Assembly (NCBI RefSeq): GCF_014652795.1
Contig: NZ_BMZM01000001.1
Span: 186,001 to 250,000 of the forward strand
Direction: 5' to 3'
Length of the DNA: 64,000 bases
Source: Kushneria pakistanensis
GTDB lineage: Bacteria > Pseudomonadota > Gammaproteobacteria > Pseudomonadales > Halomonadaceae
The translations under genes and the position numbers were made by a program. The first letter of the stretch is position 1, and every line of letters starts with the position of its first letter. The notes beneath the pieces were generated by a model. It saw nothing but the letters and a program-made list of their open reading frames with translations. It made no database searches and was not told where the DNA came from. Below, piece by piece: positions 59,503 to 64,000 of the stretch.

Positions 59503-61605
59503 TCAGCGGCCCTGAGAATCGGTGGAAGAAGGTGTCTTGTCGTGCGCCGTGGCAGCATTGAGCTTTTGAATGGCCTGCGCCACATGATCAGCGTTGTCGA
59601 GCTGGGCCCGGGTGGTCCGGGTGATCTCGTCCACGGCGCTGCCGGTCTTTTCGATGCCATCGACAATCTTGTCAAAGGAGGTCTGGGCATCGCGGGACAC
59701 GATATTGCCCTCTTCGATGCGGCGAGTGGATTCGCCCAGCAGCCGATTGATCTGACGCGTGGCATCAGAGGACTTTTCGGCCAGCTTTCTGACCTCATCG
59801 GCGACTACCGAGAAGCCCAGGCCATGTTCGCCGGCACGGGCCGCTTCAATGGCGGCGTTGAAGGCCAGCAGATTGGTCTGGCTGGCGATCTCGCCGATCA
59901 CCTTGACGATCGCATCAACATCCTCGGAGGACTTGCGAATGGCGTCCATGACCTCAACCGAGCGGGCCAGAGTGTTGCTGCCGTGACGGGCTTCCTCCTG
60001 AGTGGTATGCGCCAGCTGCTGTGTCAGCTGCGCATTTTCGGCAATGGCATTAATGGAGGTGTTCAGGTCGCTAATACTACTGCCCATTGAGGCCGCCTGA
60101 TCCCTGATGCTCTCTTCAAGAGCGACCTGCTCGGTAATGTCGGTGGCAAACTTGATGATCTTGTAGACCTGACCGCTGGCATCAAAGATCGGGTTATAGG
60201 TGCCCTGTATCCAGACGCGCCGGCCAAATTTCCCCTGGCGACAGAAACGGCCACTGAAATATTCACCGTTGCCAAGCTTTTGCCAGAAGTCCCGGTACTC
60301 GGTACTGGTGACGTAATCATCGTTGCAGAAAATGCGGTGATGCTGGCCCAGCACTTCATCCTGGGTGTAACCCATGGTGTGCAGAAAATTGCGATTGGCC
60401 GCCAGGATGTTGCCCTTGAGGTCAAACTCGATCACCGCCTGGGCGCGATCGATGGCCTTGAGGCGGCCTTCGAGTTCGGCGGCCTCACGTTTTTTGGCGG
60501 TGATATCGGTGGCAAACTTGACCACCTTGAACGGACGGCCATCCATATCAAGAATCGGGTTATAGGTGGCCTGCAGCCACACTTCCCGGCCACCGCGCCC
60601 CAGACGCCGGAATTCGCCGCTCATGGGCTTGCCGCGATTGAGTTCATCCCAGAAGTGGCGGTAGTCATCGCTGCTGACATGGGCCGGATCACAGAACATG
60701 CGGTGATGCTGGCCGCGAATGTCGTCAAGACGATAGCCGATGGTGCTCAGGAAATTCGCATTGGCATCAAGCACATGGCCTTCGAGATCGAACTCGATGA
60801 CGGCCTGGGCGCGGCTGATGGCATTGACCTTGCCCTCAAACTCGGCATTGGTCAGCTTGCGTTTGGTAATGTCGGTGGCGAACTTGATGACCTTGTAGGG
60901 CCGGCCCACGGCATCAAGAATCGGATTGTAGGTCGCATAGAGCCAGATTTCGCTGCCATCCTTGCGAAAACGCTTGTATTCACCGTGGGCAAACTCGCCA
61001 CGCGCCAGACTCTGCCAGAAGTCGCGGTATTCGCTGGTACGGGCATGGGCTTCGTCACAGAACATGCGGTGATGCTCACCGATGATTTCGCTTGCCCGGT
61101 AACCGACAGCCTGCAAGAAGTTGTCGTTGGCCGCCAGGATGTTGCCCTGTAAATCGAATTCAATCACGGCCTGCGCCCGGCTGATCGCATCCACCTTGCC
61201 TTCAAACTCGGCATCACGCTGCTTTTGCGCGGTAATGTCGGAGGCGAACTTGATCACTCGAACGGGGATACCGCTGTCATCAAGGATGGGGTTATAGGTC
61301 GCCTGCAACCAGATCTCGCGCCCATCGTTGCCAATACGGCGGTATTCACCGGCATCAAACTCGCCGCGTCCGAGCTTTTGCCAGAAGGCGCGATATTCGG
61401 AGGAGGCGCTCTCTTCGGGGTCACAGAAGATGCGGTGATGCTTGCCCTGGATGTCCTTGAGGCTATAGCCCACCGTGGTCAGAAAGTTTTCGTTGGCATC
61501 GAGAATGATGCCTTCCGGCGTGAACTCGATGACGGCCTGGGCGCGATCGATGGCGGCGCGAAGGTAGTCTTCCCGACTGGTCCTGCTGATGGGTGTGTCG
61601 CTCAT
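59503..61605 (-). CDS. Soluble chemoreceptor with four tandem PAS repeats
   Basis: A 700-residue cytoplasmic receptor with no membrane helix. Four PAS-PAC units begin at about residues 21, 143, 265 and 387, each exactly 122 residues apart and similar throughout (RAQAVIEF start, HHR-(I/M)-FC in the middle, TYNPI(L/F)D and IKFA-DIT at the end). A receptor signalling domain follows (about 510-650) with the hairpin IASQTNLLAFNAAIEAARAGEHGLGF. P. aeruginosa BdlA has two PAS units, so this is an expanded relative. Ligand or cofactor is unknown; a conserved cysteine per unit hints at redox or haem chemistry. The ATG at 61605 is chosen; a TTG at 61614 is possible. Confidence 0.88.
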   Translation of the reverse strand: MSDTPISRTSREDYLRAAIDRAQAVIEFTPEGIILDANENFLTTVGYSLKDIQGKHHRIFCDPEESASSEYRAFWQKLGRGEFDAGEYRRIGNDGREIWLQATYNPILDDSGIPVRVIKFASDITAQKQRDAEFEGKVDAISRAQAVIEFDLQGNILAANDNFLQAVGYRASEIIGEHHRMFCDEAHARTSEYRDFWQSLARGEFAHGEYKRFRKDGSEIWLYATYNPILDAVGRPYKVIKFATDITKRKLTNAEFEGKVNAISRAQAVIEFDLEGHVLDANANFLSTIGYRLDDIRGQHHRMFCDPAHVSSDDYRHFWDELNRGKPMSGEFRRLGRGGREVWLQATYNPILDMDGRPFKVVKFATDITAKKREAAELEGRLKAIDRAQAVIEFDLKGNILAANRNFLHTMGYTQDEVLGQHHRIFCNDDYVTSTEYRDFWQKLGNGEYFSGRFCRQGKFGRRVWIQGTYNPIFDASGQVYKIIKFATDITEQVALEESIRDQAASMGSSISDLNTSINAIAENAQLTQQLAHTTQEEARHGSNTLARSVEVMDAIRKSSEDVDAIVKVIGEIASQTNLLAFNAAIEAARAGEHGLGFSVVADEVRKLAEKSSDATRQINRLLGESTRRIEEGNIVSRDAQTSFDKIVDGIEKTGSAVDEITRTTRAQLDNADHVAQAIQKLNAATAHDKTPSSTDSQGR
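60082..61545 (-). repeat. Four 366-base coding repeats (PAS units)
   Basis: Four consecutive units of 366 bases within the chemoreceptor gene encode PAS-PAC domains of identical length. The conserved spacing, and the shared start and end of each unit, indicate duplication of a whole domain plus linker. Confidence 0.8.
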
Positions 61606-61928
61606 GTACGGCAATCTCTCAAGAAGACGTCCTGATTACCTGTCAATCAGGGCGGCATGGAAACAGGGTAACGATGGGTGCGCTTGTTGAGCGCCATATC
61701 GACATATCCATGAGCGCGCTTTAATTTAAATTGATTATTACGATGTCTGTTTGTGTTATGTCGGGGCCGGGCGTACAGCCTTTGACCCAGGCGATCGGGG
61801 AGGGGCAGACTGACCTGAAGACCGCCTTGATCGCATGGCGACAGTGGCTCTCCTGCACCATGCTTGTCTCTGGAATGCCGTTAAATACAACAAATACCTG
61901 GTCATTGAACCGGGAAAAGCGAGCGCCA
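61606..61928. other. Divergent intergenic region, about 320 bases
   Basis: Separates the chemoreceptor gene (minus) and doeA (plus). It holds an AT-rich stretch near 61720-61740 (TTTAATTTAAATTGATTATTA) and a weak promoter candidate for doeA, TTGTCT with TACAAC 16 bases later, near 61864-61892. The doeA frame stays open to 61731, but nothing there resembles the protein family. Confidence 0.5.
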
Positions 61929-63116
61929 ATGACTGACATTGCACTTCCCTTTACACGCAAGGAGTACGCGCAGCGTCTGGCCCGGGTGAGAGCGGCAATG
62001 GCGCGTGCCGAGCTGGATCTTCTGATCGTCTCCGACCCCTCCAACATGGCGTGGCTGACCGGCTATGACGGCTGGTCGTTTTATGTCCACCAGTGCGTAT
62101 TGATCAGCTTTGATGAGGACCCGGTCTGGTACGGCCGGCGTCAGGATGGCAATGGCGCGATACGCACCTGTTACATGGATCCCGACACCCATGTGACCTG
62201 GTATCCGGACTACTACGTCCAGAATCCCGACATGCATCCGATGGATTACCTGTCCCAGTCAATTCTGCCGCAGTGGCAGTGGCATCGTGGGCGTATCGGG
62301 GTCGAGATGGACAACTACTACTTCTCGGCCAGAGCCTATATCAGTCTGACGACGCATCTGCCTCAGGCGTCCATCGTGGATGCCAACGGGCTGGTCAACT
62401 GGTGCCGGGCGATCAAGTCGCCCACCGAGATTGAATACATGCGCGTGGCCGGGCGCATCGTGGATGAAATGCATGCGCGCATTCTCGACATGGTCGAGCC
62501 AGGCCTGCCCAAGAGCCGCCTGGTGGCCGAGATCTATCGCGCCGGTGTGGAAGGCGTCGAGGGTCATGGCGGTGACTACCCGGCCATCGTGCCGCTGCTG
62601 CCAACCGGCAAGGACGCCGCGGCGCCGCATCTGACCTGGGATGACGCGCCGTTTCAAAAGGGCGAGGGAACCTTTTTCGAGATTGCCGGCGTCTACAAGC
62701 GCTATCACGCGCCACTGTCGCGCACCGTCTTTCTGGGACGCCCGCCGCGGGAGTTCCTGCGCGGGGAGTCAGCGCTGTTGGAAGGCATCGAGAACGGGCT
62801 TGAGGTTGCCAGACCCGGTAACCGCTGCTGCGATCTGGCCATGGCACTGGGTACGGCGATGGACAAGTGGGGCTTTGATCGGGGCGGTGCCCGCTGCGGT
62901 TATCCGATCGGGCTGAGCTATCCGCCCGACTGGGGCGAGCGCACCATGAGCCTGCGCCCGAGTGATAACACCGTGCTGGAGCCTGGCATGACCTTTCACT
63001 TCATGCCGGGCATGTGGATGGATGACTGGGGCCTTGAGATCACCGAGTCGATCCTGATTACCGAGACCGGGGTGGAAACCTTCAGTCACTTTCCCCGTCA
63101 GCTCTTCGTTAAATAG
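61929..63116 (+). CDS. doeA: Ectoine hydrolase
   Basis: Opens the ectoine ring to N-acetyl-L-2,4-diaminobutyrate, the first step of ectoine use as carbon and nitrogen source. The 395-residue protein has the peptidase M24 (creatinase-like) fold with family stretches VSDPSNMAWLTGYDGWSFYV, IKSPTEIEYMRVAGRIVDEM and FHFMPGMWMDDWGLEITESI. Length agrees with Halomonas elongata DoeA (about 399). It is followed by doeB after 73 bases. The ATG at 61929 begins where the family homology starts. Confidence 0.95.
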   Translation: MTDIALPFTRKEYAQRLARVRAAMARAELDLLIVSDPSNMAWLTGYDGWSFYVHQCVLISFDEDPVWYGRRQDGNGAIRTCYMDPDTHVTWYPDYYVQNPDMHPMDYLSQSILPQWQWHRGRIGVEMDNYYFSARAYISLTTHLPQASIVDANGLVNWCRAIKSPTEIEYMRVAGRIVDEMHARILDMVEPGLPKSRLVAEIYRAGVEGVEGHGGDYPAIVPLLPTGKDAAAPHLTWDDAPFQKGEGTFFEIAGVYKRYHAPLSRTVFLGRPPREFLRGESALLEGIENGLEVARPGNRCCDLAMALGTAMDKWGFDRGGARCGYPIGLSYPPDWGERTMSLRPSDNTVLEPGMTFHFMPGMWMDDWGLEITESILITETGVETFSHFPRQLFVK

Positions 63117-63189
63117 CGCGCCTGCGACCGTTGCCCTGAGTCGCTGTCAGGCGCACCGGGCGCGCTCACTACAGGGAGTAGCACTGCTT

Positions 63190-64000
63190 ATGCGTCCAAG
63201 TCCCATTTCCGCCACCGTCGATTTTGACGCCGATGGCGTCCAGCATGGTTTTCTCAAGCTGCCGGTCTCCCATGATGAGTCTGCCTGGGGGGCGGTCATG
63301 ATCCCGATCACCGTGATCAGGAACGGTGAAGGCCCCACGGCGCTGCTGACCGGCGGCAATCACGGTGATGAGTACGAAGGCATCACTGCCCTTTTGAAAC
63401 TGGCCAATCGGCTGACGGCCGAGGAGGTTCGCGGGCGCGTCATCATCGTGCCGATGATGAATCAGCCGGCCGCGCAGGCGGGGCGTCGAACGTCACCGAT
63501 GGACCGCGGCAATCTCAATCGCAGCTTTCCCGGAGACCCCGATGGCGGGCCGACGAAGCAGATTGCCGACTATTTCACCCGCTATCTGGTGCCGATGTGT
63601 GACTACGCGCTGGATCTGCACTCGGGCGGCCGCACGCTGGATATTCTGCCGTTTGCCGCCGCCCACCGCCTTGATGATCTCGAGCTTGAACGCAAAAGCC
63701 TCGAGGGGGCGATCGCTTTCGGTGCCTCGACCGCCATCATGATGTATGAGCTGGACGCCGCGGCGCTCTACGACACGGTGGTAGAAAACCAGGGCAAGGT
63801 GCTGGTGACCACCGAGCTGGGCGGTGGGGGGACCTCCACGCCTGCGAGTATCGAAATCAGCGAGCGGGGCGTGCGCAATTTCCTGATGTTTGCCGGCATC
63901 ACCGAAGGCGAGATTCAGCGCCCGCCCCGCCAGCAGTATGTCGAGATGCCGGACGCCTCCTGCTATGTCCAGAGCGAGCACGAAGGCATTCTGGAGATGA
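63190..64000 (+). CDS. doeB: N-acetyl-diaminobutyrate deacetylase (partial)
   Basis: The first 270 residues of DoeB, which removes acetate from the DoeA product to give L-2,4-diaminobutyrate; the gene runs past the right edge. It belongs to the succinylglutamate desuccinylase/aspartoacylase (M14-like) family. The zinc ligands are seen in GGNHGDEYEG (His and Glu) and in the later ALDLHSGG (His). NLNRSFPGDP and TTELGGGGTS are family marks. A GGGAG element lies about 12 bases before the ATG. Confidence 0.93.
   Translation, partial: MRPSPISATVDFDADGVQHGFLKLPVSHDESAWGAVMIPITVIRNGEGPTALLTGGNHGDEYEGITALLKLANRLTAEEVRGRVIIVPMMNQPAAQAGRRTSPMDRGNLNRSFPGDPDGGPTKQIADYFTRYLVPMCDYALDLHSGGRTLDILPFAAAHRLDDLELERKSLEGAIAFGASTAIMMYELDAAALYDTVVENQGKVLVTTELGGGGTSTPASIEISERGVRNFLMFAGITEGEIQRPPRQQYVEMPDASCYVQSEHEGILEM

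Noticed and set aside
61731-61928. N-terminal extension of doeA by 66 codons
   Set aside because: The frame is open, but the extension has no family similarity, and DoeA length and the N-terminal homology fit the ATG at 61929.
1-64000. Search for phage, insertion sequences, integrons, toxin-antitoxin or defence systems
   Set aside because: No transposase, integrase, restriction or CRISPR-like gene or repeat was recognised; gene content and codon use look uniformly chromosomal.

Overview
The window looks like chromosomal DNA of a moderately halophilic gammaproteobacterium of the Halomonadaceae (Halomonas, Chromohalobacter or Kushneria type). The reasons are the ectoine-degradation genes doeA and doeB at the right edge, a long BCCT choline transporter, a roughly 60 percent GC appearance with GTG starts, and an rnfB, metG, apbC and dcd neighbourhood that resembles Pseudomonas and its relatives. 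The genus is an inference. I see no rRNA, tRNA, CRISPR array, integrase or transposase; the segment reads as core chromosome with compact accessory loci.

Layout. 1-14.1 kb is a housekeeping stretch: partial rnfB, a CHASE4-GGDEF cyclase, metG, small membrane and cysteine-cluster proteins, a spermidine-synthase-like protein, a 24-residue membrane peptide, an aldehyde dehydrogenase, a TerB-like protein, a secreted esterase, two tandem class-A-beta-lactamase-like proteins, arfB, apbC and dcd. 14.1-16.2 kb holds a CadR-type MerR regulator and glpT. 16.2-22.2 kb is an iron locus: an IroE-like siderophore esterase, a FepA-type receptor and two YncE-like beta-propellers, with two good Fur boxes. 22.3-23.3 kb holds two small acidic secreted paralogues. 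23.5-27.8 kb is modE-modABC followed by an agmatinase-family gene. 27.7-31.8 kb holds a second CHASE4-GGDEF cyclase, a purine-nucleoside-permease-family protein and a histidine phosphatase behind a perfect Anr/FNR box.

31.8-38.8 kb is the fructose PTS: fruR, then fruB-fruK-(32-aa ORF)-fruA, in which the small ORF is joined to both neighbours by ATGA overlaps. 38.9-44.6 kb holds an NSS sodium symporter, a FIST-domain chemoreceptor and betT. 44.9-48.7 kb holds a macro-domain protein, a triple-repeat Spy/CpxP-like protein and a BaeSR-like two-component system. 48.9-55.2 kb is an aldose oxidation locus: gluconokinase, then on the minus strand lactonase, FadR-type regulator, sugar transporter, mutarotase and aldose 1-dehydrogenase. 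55.2-57.9 kb holds a DUF3108 protein, ghrA and corA. 58.0-61.6 kb is a two-gene chemosensory unit, a receptor with four 122-residue PAS repeats and a protein with three CheW domains. 61.9-64.0 kb holds doeA and the start of doeB.

The genes describe a salt-adapted heterotroph that takes up choline and degrades ectoine, captures ferric catecholates under Fur control, imports molybdate, fructose, glycerol-3-phosphate and probably galactose or arabinose, and has many cyclic-di-GMP and chemosensory inputs. The most promising undescribed items are the coupled 32-residue fru-operon peptide, the PAS4-receptor/triple-CheW pair, the three-repeat Spy-like protein beside BaeSR, and the paired acidic secreted proteins.
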